A DNA stretch of 64,000 bases from Streptomyces parvulus (GCF_014648855.1 NZ_BMRX01000010.1:124001-188000); one strand, 5' to 3'. Counted from the first letter of the stretch, positions 9,131 to 21,160 are shown. Made by a program: numbers and translations. The notes: generated by a model from the letters alone, not told the origin.

Positions 9131-9161
9131 GTACCGCTGGTGGTACCGCGCCGGGCTGGGA

Positions 9162-9776
9162 TCAGCGGGCGTAGTACTCGACGACGAGCTGCTCGTCGCA
9201 GATCACCGGGATCTCCTTGCGGTTCGGCTCACGGTCCAGGCGGAACGCCAGGGCCTTGAGGTTCACCTGGAGGTAGCGCGGGGTCTCGCCGTCGGGGGCG
9301 AAGCCACCCTCGCGGGCGATGGTGAAGAGCGTCTTCTCCTTGGAGCGGTCGCGCACCTGCACGACGTCGTCCGGACGGACGCGGAAGGACGGCTTGTCGA
9401 CCTTCTGGCCGTTGACCTGGATGTGGCCGTGGACGACCATCTGGCGGGCCTGGTAGATCGTGCGGGCGATGCCCGAACGCAGGACCAGCGCGTCGAGACG
9501 GCGCTCGAGCTCGATGACCAGGGCCTCGCCGGTCTTCATGTTGGTCTTGGAGGCGCGCTCGTAGGCGCGGACGAGCTGGCGCTCGCTGAGGTCGTACTGC
9601 GCGCGCAGACGCTGCTTCTCGAGCAGACGGACCTTGTAGTCCGAGTTCTGCTTGCGGCCGCGGCCGTGCTCGCCCGGCGGGTAGGGGCGGGCCTCGAAGT
9701 ACTTGACGGCCTTCGGGGTCAGCGCGATGCCGAGGGCACGCGACTTCTTGACCTTGGGGCGGGACTGGTTCGCCAC
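9162..9776 (-). CDS. rpsD: 30S ribosomal protein S4
   Basis: S4 binds 16S rRNA early in 30S assembly and lines the mRNA entry region. The 204-residue protein has the conserved N-terminal basic segment, the YxxRPYPPGEHG motif near 50-60, and the S4 RNA-binding domain. The latter includes RRLDALVLRSGIA and VVHGHIQVNG (about residues 90-130). It lacks the zinc-binding Cys cluster, so it is the C-minus type. The GTG start is preceded by AGGAAAGAG at about nine bases. It stands alone, as in other streptomycetes, rather than in the alpha operon. The 294-base region upstream contains its promoter and leader plus the rarA terminator. Confidence 0.97.
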   Translation of the reverse strand: MANQSRPKVKKSRALGIALTPKAVKYFEARPYPPGEHGRGRKQNSDYKVRLLEKQRLRAQYDLSERQLVRAYERASKTNMKTGEALVIELERRLDALVLRSGIARTIYQARQMVVHGHIQVNGQKVDKPSFRVRPDDVVQVRDRSKEKTLFTIAREGGFAPDGETPRYLQVNLKALAFRLDREPNRKEIPVICDEQLVVEYYAR

Positions 9777-9991
9777 TGTCTGTGTCTCTTTCCTGGTTCC
9801 GGCTTGTCAGGGTTGAGGGAGGTCGCAATCCGCAGCCGGGGAAACCCGCCGGGTCCGCTGGGGACCTGCCGGGCAGCCGCTCCCTGGTCTGGGCACATAC
9901 GTGCAGCACGCGAGTGGCCCACCGGCCGCTCCCGGGACTCCGGGTGGTGGTGGGCTGCCCGCGACACCTATCGACGGTGCGCGACGCTCCT

Positions 9992-10010
9992 GGAACCCGC
10001 TGGGGGTTCC
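9992..10010 (-). terminator. Putative rarA terminator
   Basis: Hairpin with 7-base arms GGAACCC (9992-9998) and GGGTTCC (10004-10010) around a 5-base loop, about 60 bases past the rarA stop and upstream of rpsD. It could alternatively belong to the rpsD leader and take part in S4 autoregulation. Confidence 0.4.
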
Positions 10011-10070
10011 GGCCGGTTGTCCCGTTCTGACTGCACGGGACTCGGCGCTCCGGGGGATTCTACAGGCTGC

Positions 10071-11426
10071 TCAGGACCGCTTGCGACCGAGGTGCCCGCG
10101 GGTCCACTCCACGGCGTCCGCGTATCTGGCCTCGGCGCCGTGCCGGGTCGGGGTGTAGTACGTCCGGTCCCTCAGCTCGTCCGGGGCGTACTGCTGGGCG
10201 GCGATGCCCTCCGGCAGGTCGTGCGGGTACACGTACCCCTGGCCGTGGCCCAGCTTGCCGGCGCCCTTGTAGTGGCTGTCCCGCAGGTGGGCCGGGACGG
10301 GGCCGGCGTGCCCCTTGCGCACGTCCTCCAGGGCGGCGCCGATGGCGGTGGTCGCGGCGTTGGACTTGGGGGCGAGAGCGAGGGCGATGGTGGCGTGGCT
10401 GAGGGTGAGGGCGGCCTCGGGGAAGCCGATCATGGCGACGGCCTGGGCGGCGGCCACCGCGACCGGCAGCGCGTTGGGGTCGGCGAGGCCGATGTCCTCG
10501 CTGGCGGAGATCATCAGGCGCCGGGCGATGAAGCGGGGGTCCTCGCCGGCCTCGATCATCCGGGCCAGGTAGTGCAGGGCTGCGTCCACGTCGGAGCCGC
10601 GGATGGACTTGATCAGGGCGCTGGCGACGTCGTAGTGCTGGTCGCCGTCGCGGTCGTACTTGACGGCGGCCCGGTCGACGGTCTCCTCCAGCGTCTCCAG
10701 GGTGACCTCGGCCTCGCCCTTGTCGAGCGCGGCCCCGGCGGCGGCCTCCAGGGCGGTGAGCGCGCGGCGGGCGTCGCCGCCGGCGATGCGCAGCAGGTGC
10801 GCCTCGGTGTCCTCGGGGAGGGTCACGGCGTCCCCGAGGCCCCGCTCGTCGCTCAGGGCCCGGCGGAGCAGGCCGCGGACGTCGTCGTCGGTGAGCGGTT
10901 CGAGGGTGAGCAGCAGGGAGCGGGAGAGCAGCGGGGAGATCACCGAGAAGTACGGGTTCTCGGTGGTGGCGGCGATCAGGGTGACCCAGCGGTTCTCGAC
11001 GGCCGGGAGCAGGGAGTCCTGCTGGGCCTTGCTGAAGCGGTGGATCTCGTCGAGGAAGAGGACGGTCTCCTTGCCGTACCCGCCGACGGCGCGGCGGGCG
11101 CCGTCGATGACCGCGCGGACCTCCTTGACGCCCGCGGTGATCGCGGACAGCTCCACGAAGCGCTTGTTGGTGGCCTTGGAGACGACGTACGCCAGGGTGG
11201 TCTTCCCGGTGCCCGGCGGGCCCCAGAGGATGACGGAGGAGGGACCGGCGGGGCCCGTGCCGCCCTCGCCGACCAGGCGGCGCAGGGGGGATCCGGGCTT
11301 GAGCAGGTGCTGCTGGCCGACGACCTCGTCGAGGGTGCGCGGGCGCATCCGCACGGCGAGGGGGCTGCCGGTCGGGTCCTTCTCCTGGCGTTCTTCTGCT
11401 GCGGCGGTGAACAGGTCGGGCTCCAC
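10071..11426 (-). CDS. rarA: Replication-associated recombination protein A (RarA/MgsA AAA+ ATPase)
   Basis: AAA+ ATPase related to clamp loaders that acts at stalled forks and single-strand/double-strand junctions. The 451 residues contain Walker A GPPGTGKT near 71-78 and a Walker B DEIHRF. The sensor region reads AATTENPYFS, and the conserved C-terminal MgsA region includes HYDVASALIKSIRGSD and the GYVYPHDLP motif. The GTG start is weakly supported by a ribosome-binding site, but the encoded N-terminus (EPDLF) is usual for the family. The downstream neighbour is rpsD and the upstream one the VKOR gene, with 56 bases between. Confidence 0.95.
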   Translation of the reverse strand: MEPDLFTAAAEERQEKDPTGSPLAVRMRPRTLDEVVGQQHLLKPGSPLRRLVGEGGTGPAGPSSVILWGPPGTGKTTLAYVVSKATNKRFVELSAITAGVKEVRAVIDGARRAVGGYGKETVLFLDEIHRFSKAQQDSLLPAVENRWVTLIAATTENPYFSVISPLLSRSLLLTLEPLTDDDVRGLLRRALSDERGLGDAVTLPEDTEAHLLRIAGGDARRALTALEAAAGAALDKGEAEVTLETLEETVDRAAVKYDRDGDQHYDVASALIKSIRGSDVDAALHYLARMIEAGEDPRFIARRLMISASEDIGLADPNALPVAVAAAQAVAMIGFPEAALTLSHATIALALAPKSNAATTAIGAALEDVRKGHAGPVPAHLRDSHYKGAGKLGHGQGYVYPHDLPEGIAAQQYAPDELRDRTYYTPTRHGAEARYADAVEWTRGHLGRKRS

Positions 11427-11482
11427 GCTCTGAACCCTAAATCACCGCACCGACATCGCGACGGGCCGGTGGAGCCGGCCGG

Positions 11483-12145
11483 TCAGCTGGTCCAGAAGTC
11501 CCACCAGCGGGTGAGGATCATCATGCCGATGATGCCGATGTGCAGCACCGGCAGGACCCAGGTGAACTCCCCGAAGAAGCCGCGCATCCACTTCGGCGCG
11601 GGCAGGAAGCCCTTGCGGACGTTGAAGGACGTCACGTACCAGAACATCAGGATCGTGGCGACCCACGCGAGGCAGCACCACAGGCACAGCGCGTTGATCC
11701 GGTACAGGGACTGGAACTGGAGCCAGGTGCAGAATCCGACGCCGAAGAGGGTGCCCGCGTTGAAGGTGAGCCAGTACCAGCGCGGGAAGCGGGCCCCGGC
11801 GAGCAGGCTCACGCCCACGGCGACGACGATGCCGTAGGTCACCAGGCCCAGCATCGGGTTGGGGAAGCCGAAGACGGCCGCCTGGTCGCTCTCCATGACG
11901 CTGCCGCAGGAGACGACGGGGTTGAGGCTGCACCCGGGGGTGAACGTCGTCCCGGCGACCTTGGCCTCGAGCAGCTTGAACTTGTCCAGCGTGATGACCC
12001 ACGCGGCGAGCACCCCGGCCGCGCCGGTGAGCACCAGCAGCAGGGCGAGGGCGCGGCTGCCGCCCTCGGCGCGCGGTGTGCCGGTCGCGGGGTCCGGCGC
12101 GGGCTCCGCCACGGTGGAGACGTCCTTCACTGTCGTCTTGCTCAT
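11483..12145 (-). CDS. Vitamin K epoxide reductase (VKOR) family membrane protein
   Basis: A 220-residue integral membrane protein with about five transmembrane segments. Bacterial VKOR homologues re-oxidise DsbA-like thiol oxidoreductases using quinone and so drive disulfide formation outside the cell. The active-site CxxC is visible as CLWC in the fourth hydrophobic region. The loop cysteine pair appears as CSLNPVVSC in the first extracytoplasmic loop. The start is set at the ATG at 12145 (MSKTTV); the frame extends upstream to 12220 without family character. The N-terminal 35 residues are polar and probably cytoplasmic. No dedicated DsbA partner is adjacent. Confidence 0.88.
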   Translation of the reverse strand: MSKTTVKDVSTVAEPAPDPATGTPRAEGGSRALALLLVLTGAAGVLAAWVITLDKFKLLEAKVAGTTFTPGCSLNPVVSCGSVMESDQAAVFGFPNPMLGLVTYGIVVAVGVSLLAGARFPRWYWLTFNAGTLFGVGFCTWLQFQSLYRINALCLWCCLAWVATILMFWYVTSFNVRKGFLPAPKWMRGFFGEFTWVLPVLHIGIIGMMILTRWWDFWTS

Positions 12146-12346
12146 CACGCCGATTCCGTCACTGGGGGGTCGGACCTGCTTCGGGCAGGGCCATTGTGCC
12201 GCACCACCCTGTATGGCCACCGTTCGATGAACATATGAACGGACCGGCGATCACTCCCAGGAGGCTCGTTCCGGCCAACACCCGTTCCCCTCGGGGACGC
12301 GCGGACGAACACGCGCACGCCCCCGGGGAGACCCGGCGTACCGGCG

Positions 12347-13609
12347 CTAGCCGAGCCTGGACTCCAGCTCGGCCACGATCTCGTTGACGCCGATCGCGGT
12401 CTGCTCGCCGGACTCCATGTCCTTGAGCTGGACGACGCCGTCGGCCAGGTCGCGCTCGCCGAGGACGAGGGCGTAGCGGGCGCCGGAGCGGTTGGCCGCC
12501 TTCATCGCGGCCTTGAGGCCCTTGCCGCCGTACGAGAAGTCGGCGGCGACGCCGTTCTTGCGCAACTCGGTGACCTTGGCGAAGAGGATCCGCCGGGCCT
12601 CCTCGCCGAGCGGGACCGCGAAGACGGAGGTGGCCGAGGGAATGTCCAGTTCGATGCCCTCCGCCTCCAGGGCGAGGACGGTCCGGTCGACGCCGAGGGC
12701 CCAGCCGACCGACGGCAGGGACGGGCCGCCGATCATCTCGGAGAGCCCGTCGTAGCGGCCGCCGCCGCCCACCGCGGACTGGGAGCCCAGGCCGTCGTGG
12801 ACGAACTCGAAGGTGGTGCGCGTGTAGTAGTCCAAACCGCGCACCAGCTTCGGGTCGTCCTCGAAGACGACGCCCGCCGCCGTGATCAGGTCGCGCACCT
12901 CCTCGTGGTACGCCTTGCAGGCGTCGCACAGGTAGTCGCGCAGCAGCGGGGCACCGGTGAGCTGCTTCTGCACCTCCGGGCGCTTGTCGTCCAGGACGCG
13001 CAGCGGGTTGATCTCGGCGCGGCGCAGCGTCTCCTCGTCCAGGTCGAGGCCGCGCAGGAAGTCCTGGAGCGCGGTCCGGTAGACGGGGCGGCACTCCTGG
13101 TCGCCCAGGCTGTTGAGCAGGATGCGGAAGTTCCGCAGGCCGAGCGCGCGGTACGACTGGTCGGCCAGGATGATCAGTTCGGCGTCCAGGGCCGGGTCCT
13201 CGGCGCCGATCGCCTCGGCACCGACCTGGGAGAAGTGGCGGTAACGGCCCTTCTGGGGGCGCTCGTAGCGGTATTGCGAGCCCGAGTACCAGACCTTGAC
13301 CGGGAGGTTGCCGGCTTTGTGCAGGTTGGCCTCCAGGACCGCGCGCAGCACGGGCGCGGTCGTCTCCGGGCGCAGGGCGAGCCGGTCGCCGCCCTTGGTC
13401 TCGAAGACGTACATCTCCTTGGTCACGATGTCGGTGGACTCGCCGACCCCGCGCGCGAACAGCTCGACGTTCTCGAAGCCGGGCGTCTCGATGTAGCCGT
13501 AGCCGGAGTTGCGCAGCGGGGCCGCGATCGCCTCGCGGACCGCCAGGAACTTCGCGGAGTCGGGCGGCAGCAGGTCGTACGTGCCCTTGGGGGCCTTGAA
13601 GGTGCTCAC
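12347..13609 (-). CDS. hisS: Histidyl-tRNA synthetase
   Basis: Charges tRNA-His. The 420-residue class II enzyme has motif 1 within the first 60 residues (KGTYDLLPP). Motif 2 contains RPETTAPVLRA. The histidine-specific motif GLDYYTRTTFEF precedes the Gly-rich GGGGRYDGL motif, and a C-terminal anticodon-binding domain follows. The frame continues upstream, but the GTG at 13609 (STFKAPKG) gives the family N-terminus and lies 13 bases after the stop of the metallo-hydrolase gene, so the pair is an operon. No good Shine-Dalgarno sequence precedes the GTG, consistent with coupling to the upstream gene. Confidence 0.96.
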   Translation of the reverse strand: MSTFKAPKGTYDLLPPDSAKFLAVREAIAAPLRNSGYGYIETPGFENVELFARGVGESTDIVTKEMYVFETKGGDRLALRPETTAPVLRAVLEANLHKAGNLPVKVWYSGSQYRYERPQKGRYRHFSQVGAEAIGAEDPALDAELIILADQSYRALGLRNFRILLNSLGDQECRPVYRTALQDFLRGLDLDEETLRRAEINPLRVLDDKRPEVQKQLTGAPLLRDYLCDACKAYHEEVRDLITAAGVVFEDDPKLVRGLDYYTRTTFEFVHDGLGSQSAVGGGGRYDGLSEMIGGPSLPSVGWALGVDRTVLALEAEGIELDIPSATSVFAVPLGEEARRILFAKVTELRKNGVAADFSYGGKGLKAAMKAANRSGARYALVLGERDLADGVVQLKDMESGEQTAIGVNEIVAELESRLG

Positions 13610-13622
13610 GGGAGGTATCTCG

Positions 13623-14330
13623 TCACATTCCTCGTCGGGGCGCGCCGGGCGCGCTGTGGCCGGCCGCCACCTGCCGCAGATACGGGTTGGTGGCGCGCTC
13701 CTGGCCGATGGTCGTGTAGTCGTTGTGACCGGGCAGCACCACGGTGGCGTCGTCGAGCGGCAGGACCACGCGGGCCAGGGACTCGAGCATGTCGTCCATG
13801 GAGCCACCGGGGAAGTCGGTGCGTCCGATGGAGCCGGCGAACAGCAGGTCGCCCGAGAACATGACCGGCGGGATGTCCGCCGACTCGGGCAGCCCGAAGG
13901 TCACCGACCCCTTCGTATGGCCCGGCGCGTGCGCGACGGTCAGCTCCAGGCCCGCCAGGGCCAGCTTCGCGCCGTCGGCCAGCTCCTTGACGTCGTCCGG
14001 CTCCCCGACGGTCAGCTCGCCCATGAGCGGCATGCCGATGGTGCGGCCGATGGCCTTCTCGGGGTCGCTCATCATGTACCGGTCCTCGGGGTGGATCCAG
14101 GCGGGCACGTCGTGCGCGCCGCAGACCGGGACGACCGAGGCCACATGGTCGATGTGGCCGTGGGTGAGGACGACGGCGACGGGCTTGAGCCGATGCTTCC
14201 TGATCGCTTCCTCGACTCCGGGGGCCGCCTGGTGGCCCGGGTCGATGATCACGCACTCCTCACCGGCGGCGGGGGCGACGAGATAACAGTTCGTCCCCCA
14301 GGCCCCGGCGGGGAACCCGGCAATGAGCAC
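13623..14330 (-). CDS. MBL-fold metallo-hydrolase (glyoxalase II-like)
   Basis: A 235-residue metallo-beta-lactamase-fold hydrolase. The metal-binding motif is THGHIDH at about residues 57-63. Further ligands are the His of the HAPGHTKGS segment, the Asp of FSGDLLFAGSIGRTD, and the His of VLPGHNDYT near the C-terminus. The pattern is that of hydroxyacylglutathione-hydrolase-like enzymes; the true thioester substrate is unknown, as streptomycetes use mycothiol rather than glutathione. The GTG start at 14330 has AAGGA about six bases upstream. The gene is upstream of hisS in the same transcript and divergent from the cyclophilin gene. Confidence 0.92.
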   Translation of the reverse strand: MLIAGFPAGAWGTNCYLVAPAAGEECVIIDPGHQAAPGVEEAIRKHRLKPVAVVLTHGHIDHVASVVPVCGAHDVPAWIHPEDRYMMSDPEKAIGRTIGMPLMGELTVGEPDDVKELADGAKLALAGLELTVAHAPGHTKGSVTFGLPESADIPPVMFSGDLLFAGSIGRTDFPGGSMDDMLESLARVVLPLDDATVVLPGHNDYTTIGQERATNPYLRQVAAGHSAPGAPRRGM

Positions 14331-14513
14331 GATCGTCCTTCGTTTGTGTCGGTACGGGTGGGCTTGCGAACGGGCCGCGCCCATGGTCAGAGCCTACCGG
14401 CGGTGCCGTTTCCCCAGCGAACCCATATACGGTACGGGGCTACACGCCCACGGTCGGCTCATCGCACCCACGCGTACCGGTCGGCACACGAAGACGCATG
14501 AGGAGAGAAACCG

Positions 14514-15338
14514 GTGGTCAGCCAGGAGCAGCGGCGGCGTCAGCTCGCCCGGGAGAAGTTCTTGCGGCAGCAGCAGCGACGTACCTCCGCGCGACGCAAG
14601 GCGCGCACCCGCAACGCGGCGATCGCGTCGGTGCTCGGCGTGATTCTGATCGGCAGCGTCGCGCTGTACACGACCGGCGTGGTCCTCAAGGACGACGACG
14701 ACAAGACGAACGCCAACGCGGAGGTGACGCCGAGCCCTTCGGCCAGCAAGAAGGCCGAGGACCCGTGCGACAAGCCCGCCGAGGGCAAGGTCAAGACGCA
14801 GACCTGGAAGAAGGAACCTGCGATGACCATCGACAAGTCGGCGAAGTACGCGATGAAGCTGTCGACGACCTGCGGCGACATAGGGATCGACCTGAAGACG
14901 TCGGCGGCGCCGCACACCGTCAACTCGTTCAACTTCCTCGCGGGCAAGGGGTTCTTCGACCACACCCCGTGCCACCGCCTCACCACCAACGGGATCTTCG
15001 TGCTGCAGTGCGGCGACCCGACGGGGCAGGGCAACGGCGGTCCGGGCTACAACATCCCGGACGAGAACCTGAAGGACAAGAGCCTCAAGAAGAACACCTA
15101 CCCGGCGGGCACCATCGCGATGGCGAACACCGGGCAGCCGAACTCCGGCGGCAGCCAGTTCTTCCTCGTCTACCAGGACAGCCCGCTGCCGCCCAGCTAC
15201 ACGCCGTTCGGCACCATCTCCGAGGACGGCATGGCCGTGCTGAAGAAGATCGCCGCCGCGGGCGAGAGCACCGGCGCGGGTGACGGAGCGCCCAACGCGA
15301 CCGTCGTGATCGACAAGGCGACCGTCACCGAATCCTGA
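14514..15338 (+). CDS. Membrane-anchored cyclophilin-type peptidyl-prolyl isomerase
   Basis: Catalyses cis-trans isomerisation of prolyl bonds, probably outside the membrane. The 274 residues comprise a basic cytoplasmic N-terminus (1-34), one transmembrane segment (about 36-57), an Asp/Lys/Ser-rich linker, then the cyclophilin domain (about 110-274). Visible cyclophilin motifs are TPCHRL, the NSGGSQFF motif with the conserved Gln, and TPFGTI. The conserved active-site Arg is present in the CHRL position. The GTG start has GAGGAGAG upstream. It is divergent from the metallo-hydrolase/hisS unit. Confidence 0.92.
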   Translation: MVSQEQRRRQLAREKFLRQQQRRTSARRKARTRNAAIASVLGVILIGSVALYTTGVVLKDDDDKTNANAEVTPSPSASKKAEDPCDKPAEGKVKTQTWKKEPAMTIDKSAKYAMKLSTTCGDIGIDLKTSAAPHTVNSFNFLAGKGFFDHTPCHRLTTNGIFVLQCGDPTGQGNGGPGYNIPDENLKDKSLKKNTYPAGTIAMANTGQPNSGGSQFFLVYQDSPLPPSYTPFGTISEDGMAVLKKIAAAGESTGAGDGAPNATVVIDKATVTES

Positions 15339-15473
15339 CCCTCATCAGCGAAAGTTCGGTCGCGCGGGATGCGGACAGGCCACCCGCCGGTCGCCTATGT
15401 TGGCCGTGACGAAACTGTGGACGATGCCCGGGGGAAGCGAATCCCTCCGTCGGCATCATGTGGAGGAGGCGCT

Positions 15474-16703
15474 GTGAGCAGCGACCCGTGGGGCCGCGTC
15501 GACGAGACGGGCACCGTGTACGTGCGTACGGCCGACGGCGAGCAGGTCGTCGGATCCTGGCAGGCGGGCTCCCCCGAGGAGGCGCTGGCCTATTTCGAAC
15601 GCAAGTACGAAGGCCTGGTTGTCGAGATCGGCCTCCTCGAAAAGCGGGTGAAGACCACCGACCTGTCGGCGAAGGACGCCCAGACCGCCGTCGACCACCT
15701 GCGCGAGCAGGTGGACGCGCACCACGCGGTCGGCGACCTGGACGCGCTGCGGGCCCGGCTGGACAAGCTCGTGGAGCTGGTGGACAAGCGCCGCGAGGAG
15801 CGGAAGGTCCAGCGGGCCAAGCAGTCCGACGAGGCGCGCGGCGCCAAGGAGGCGCTGGTCGCCGAGGCGGAGGAGCTGGCCCGCTCCGACCAGTGGCGGG
15901 TGGCCGGTGAGCGGCTGCGCTCCCTGGTGGACACCTGGAAGGGCCTGCCGCGCCTGGACCGCAAGTCCGACGACGAGTTGTGGCACCGCTTCTCGCACGC
16001 GCGCTCGGCGTTCTCCAAGCGCCGCAAGCAGCACTTCGCGCAGCTGGACGCGCAGCGCGAGGAGGCCCGTAAGACCAAGGAGCGGCTGGTCTCCGAGGCC
16101 GAGGCGCTGTCCAACTCGACGGACTGGGGACCGACGGCCGCGCGCTACCGCGACCTGATGTCCGAGTGGAAGGCCGCCGGCCGCGCCCAGCGCGAGCACG
16201 AGGACGACCTGTGGAACCGCTTCCGCGGCGCCCAGGACGTGTTCTTCGCCGCGCGCGGCTCGGTCTTCGCCGAGCGGGACGCGGAGCAGGCGGAGAACCT
16301 GAAGCTCAAGGAGGAGCTGGTCGAGGAGGCCGAGAAGCTCGTCCCGGTCTCCGACCTGAAGTCGGCCCGTGCCGCGTTCCGCTCGGTCAACGAGCGGTGG
16401 GAGGCGATCGGCCACGTCCCGCGCGACGCCCGGCCGAAGGTCGAGGGGCGGATGCACGCGGTCGAGCGGGCTCTCCAGGAGGCCGAGGAGACCGAGTGGC
16501 GCCGGACCAACCCGGAGGCACGCGCGCGTGCCGAGGGTCTGACCGGGCAGCTCCAGGCCGCCGTCGACAAGCTGCGCGCCCAGATCGACCAGGCGCGCGC
16601 CCAGGGCAACAACGCCAAGGCCGACAAGCTGGAGCGCGAGCTGGAGGGCCGCCAGGCCCTGCTGGACCAGGCCCTGAAGGGGCTGCACGAGTTCGGCGGC
16701 TGA
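15474..16703 (+). CDS. DUF349 repeat coiled-coil protein
   Basis: A 409-residue acidic, highly charged protein made mainly of long helices. Several DUF349 repeats are visible, each with a conserved W followed by LWxRF- or LWHRF-like segments (for example DELWHRF and DDLWNRF). Coiled coil is likely at about 35-110 and in the final 60 residues. DUF349 proteins are conserved in actinobacteria; no biochemical function is assigned that I can state. The GTG at 15474 has GGAGGAGG just upstream; the open frame extends further but without family character. A strong terminator follows, shared with the convergent relA. Confidence 0.88.
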   Translation: MSSDPWGRVDETGTVYVRTADGEQVVGSWQAGSPEEALAYFERKYEGLVVEIGLLEKRVKTTDLSAKDAQTAVDHLREQVDAHHAVGDLDALRARLDKLVELVDKRREERKVQRAKQSDEARGAKEALVAEAEELARSDQWRVAGERLRSLVDTWKGLPRLDRKSDDELWHRFSHARSAFSKRRKQHFAQLDAQREEARKTKERLVSEAEALSNSTDWGPTAARYRDLMSEWKAAGRAQREHEDDLWNRFRGAQDVFFAARGSVFAERDAEQAENLKLKEELVEEAEKLVPVSDLKSARAAFRSVNERWEAIGHVPRDARPKVEGRMHAVERALQEAEETEWRRTNPEARARAEGLTGQLQAAVDKLRAQIDQARAQGNNAKADKLERELEGRQALLDQALKGLHEFGG

Positions 16704-16722
16704 CGCCCGGAGGGCACGGACA

Positions 16723-16763
16723 CGAGAGGGGCTCCCGTACGCGCCGTACGGGAGCCCCTCTCG
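16723..16763. terminator. Perfect bidirectional terminator between the DUF349 gene and relA
   Basis: A perfect 19-base-pair stem (16723-16741 with 16745-16763) around a 3-base CGC loop sits between the convergent DUF349 and relA stops. No T-tract is needed for the call, since such bare GC-rich stems are usual terminators in streptomycetes. Confidence 0.85.
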
Positions 16764-16779
16764 TCTGTCGTGCGGGCCG

Positions 16780-19320
<2,541 letters not shown>

Positions 19321-19440
19321 GAGGACTCCTCGTGCGCGATCCGGGTCCCCCGGTCAGGCTCCGGAGATCCCATGGTAGCGATCCTGCCCCCGGGGATCGC
19401 CTTCAGGCCAAAGTGGGGGCCTTCAGCAGGGGAAACACCC

Positions 19441-19473
19441 GGGGCGGGCGCCGGATTCCTCCGGGCCCGCCCC
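19441..19473 (-). terminator. Terminator after apt
   Basis: GC-rich hairpin of about 14 base pairs with a one-base bulge (19441-19455 with 19460-19473) and a 4-base loop. It begins about 20 bases past the apt stop and separates the sec/apt unit from relA. Confidence 0.6.
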
Positions 19474-19492
19474 AGGTGCGCGACGTGACCGG

Positions 19493-20041
19493 TCAGACCG
19501 TGAGCAGCGCCTTCAGCGGCGCCCCGGCCAGGGCCGGCTCCAGGCGGGCCCGGCCGCCGAGGAAGCCCAGCTCCATCAGGACGGCGAGCCCGGCGACCCG
19601 GGCGCCGGCCCGGCGGATCAGCTGCAGGGACGCCTCGGCGGTACCGCCGGTGGCGAGGACGTCGTCCACGACCAGGACGCGGTCGTCCGCGTCCAGGTCC
19701 TCGGCGTGCACTTCGATCTCCGCGGAGCCGTACTCCAGGTCGTACGCCTGGCCGAGGGTGGCTCCGGGGAGCTTGCCGGCCTTGCGTACGGGGATGAAGC
19801 CGAGGCCCGCCCGCAGCGCCACCGGGGCGCCCAGGATGAAGCCGCGCGCCTCCAGGCCGACGACCTTGGTGGCGCCGGTCTCCGCGGCGACCCCGGCGAG
19901 CGCGTCGGTGAGGGCGGCGAAGGCGGCCGGGTCGGCCAGGAGCGGGGTGATGTCCTTGAACACCACACCCGGCTCCGGGTAGTCCGCCACGTCACGGATG
20001 CGGCTGAGCAGCAGCTCCGTGATGCCGGTGGTGCCGGTCAT
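19493..20041 (-). CDS. apt: Adenine phosphoribosyltransferase
   Basis: Salvages adenine to AMP using PRPP. The 182-residue type I phosphoribosyltransferase shows the PRPP-binding motif VLVVDDVLATGGT at about residues 122-134. The adenine-specific N-terminal segment YPEPGVVFKDITPLL is also visible. The ATG start overlaps the secF stop as ATGA, so translation is coupled to secF. The order secD-secF-apt-relA is a recognised actinobacterial arrangement that places purine salvage beside (p)ppGpp synthesis. Confidence 0.96.
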   Translation of the reverse strand: MTGTTGITELLLSRIRDVADYPEPGVVFKDITPLLADPAAFAALTDALAGVAAETGATKVVGLEARGFILGAPVALRAGLGFIPVRKAGKLPGATLGQAYDLEYGSAEIEVHAEDLDADDRVLVVDDVLATGGTAEASLQLIRRAGARVAGLAVLMELGFLGGRARLEPALAGAPLKALLTV

Positions 20042-21159
20042 CGGCGCTTCCCCGAGGGACGGCCGCGGCCCCGGCCCCGGGAGGCGGGCTGGTTGCGGGG
20101 GCCGACGACCGCGGGGGCCGCGTCGTCGGGCTCGTCGTCCGCGTAGGGCTCCGCCTCGTCCGCGGACTCCACCGGCTCGCCCTTGGCCGCGGCCTGGGCG
20201 CGCTTGGCCAGGACGCGCTTCTTGAGGGCCTTCATCTGCGGCTCCGCCTCCTTGAGGTCGGCGACGAGCGGCGTGGCGATGAAGATCGACGAGTAGGCGC
20301 CCGCGGCGAGACCGACGAACAGCGACAGCGAGATGTCGTTCAGCATGCCGGCGCCGAGGACACCGCCGCCGATGAACAGCAGGCCGCCGACCGGCAGCAG
20401 CGCGACCACCGTGGTGTTGATAGAGCGGACCAGGGTGCTGTTGATCGAGCGGTTGGCGATCTCGGCGTACGTCCAGCGGGTCTGTTTGGTGATGTCTCTC
20501 GTCTGTTCCTTGAGACTGTCGAAGACCACGACCGTGTCGTAGAGCGAGTAGCCGAGGATCGTCAGCAGACCGATCACCGTGCCCGGTGTGACCTCGAAGC
20601 CGACGAGGGCGTAGATGCCGACGGTGATGGTGATGTCGTGGATCAGCGCGACGAACGCGGCGAGTGCCATGCGCCACTCGAACGCGATCGCCAGGTAGAT
20701 CACCACCAGGACCATGAAGATCCCGAGGCCCTGCCAGGCCTTGTCGGCGATCTGGTCACCCCAGCTGGGGCCGACCAGGTCGGCGTTGATCTTCTCGGCG
20801 GGGGTGTCCAGGTCCTTGGCGAGCTGCTGCTTGATCTGGTCCGACGCCCCGGTGTCGGTGCCCGCGATCTGGATGCGGAGGCTGCCGTCGCCGAGCTTCT
20901 GGACGATGGCGTCGTGCCCGGAGGCGTCCTCCGCGTAGGTCTCCGCCTGGGAGACCGAGGCGCTCATGTTCTTCGGGGTGGTGAAGACCGCGCCGCCCTG
21001 GAACTCGATGCCCATGTGCAGGCCGCGCACCGCCAGGCCGACGATGGCCGTGATGGTGATGAGGATCGAGATGCCGTACCAGAGCTTGCGGTTCTTGACG
21101 AAGTCGTAACCGACCTCGCCGTGGTGCAGTCGGGCGCCGAGGTTGCCGAGCTTTCCCAT
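20038..21159 (-). CDS. secF: Protein translocase subunit SecF
   Basis: SecF works with SecD as an RND-type complex that uses the proton gradient to help complete Sec-dependent export. The 373-residue protein has six predicted transmembrane segments, the first at about 22-42, and a large first extracytoplasmic loop. The conserved VGLLTILGYSLYDTVVVFD region is intact. The C-terminal about 60 residues are charged and low-complexity (Lys, Glu, Asp, then Arg/Gly-rich). The ATG start lies one base after the secD stop with GGAGG upstream. It overlaps apt downstream. Confidence 0.95.
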   Translation of the reverse strand: MGKLGNLGARLHHGEVGYDFVKNRKLWYGISILITITAIVGLAVRGLHMGIEFQGGAVFTTPKNMSASVSQAETYAEDASGHDAIVQKLGDGSLRIQIAGTDTGASDQIKQQLAKDLDTPAEKINADLVGPSWGDQIADKAWQGLGIFMVLVVIYLAIAFEWRMALAAFVALIHDITITVGIYALVGFEVTPGTVIGLLTILGYSLYDTVVVFDSLKEQTRDITKQTRWTYAEIANRSINSTLVRSINTTVVALLPVGGLLFIGGGVLGAGMLNDISLSLFVGLAAGAYSSIFIATPLVADLKEAEPQMKALKKRVLAKRAQAAAKGEPVESADEAEPYADDEPDDAAPAVVGPRNQPASRGRGRGRPSGKRR

Positions 21160-21160
21160 C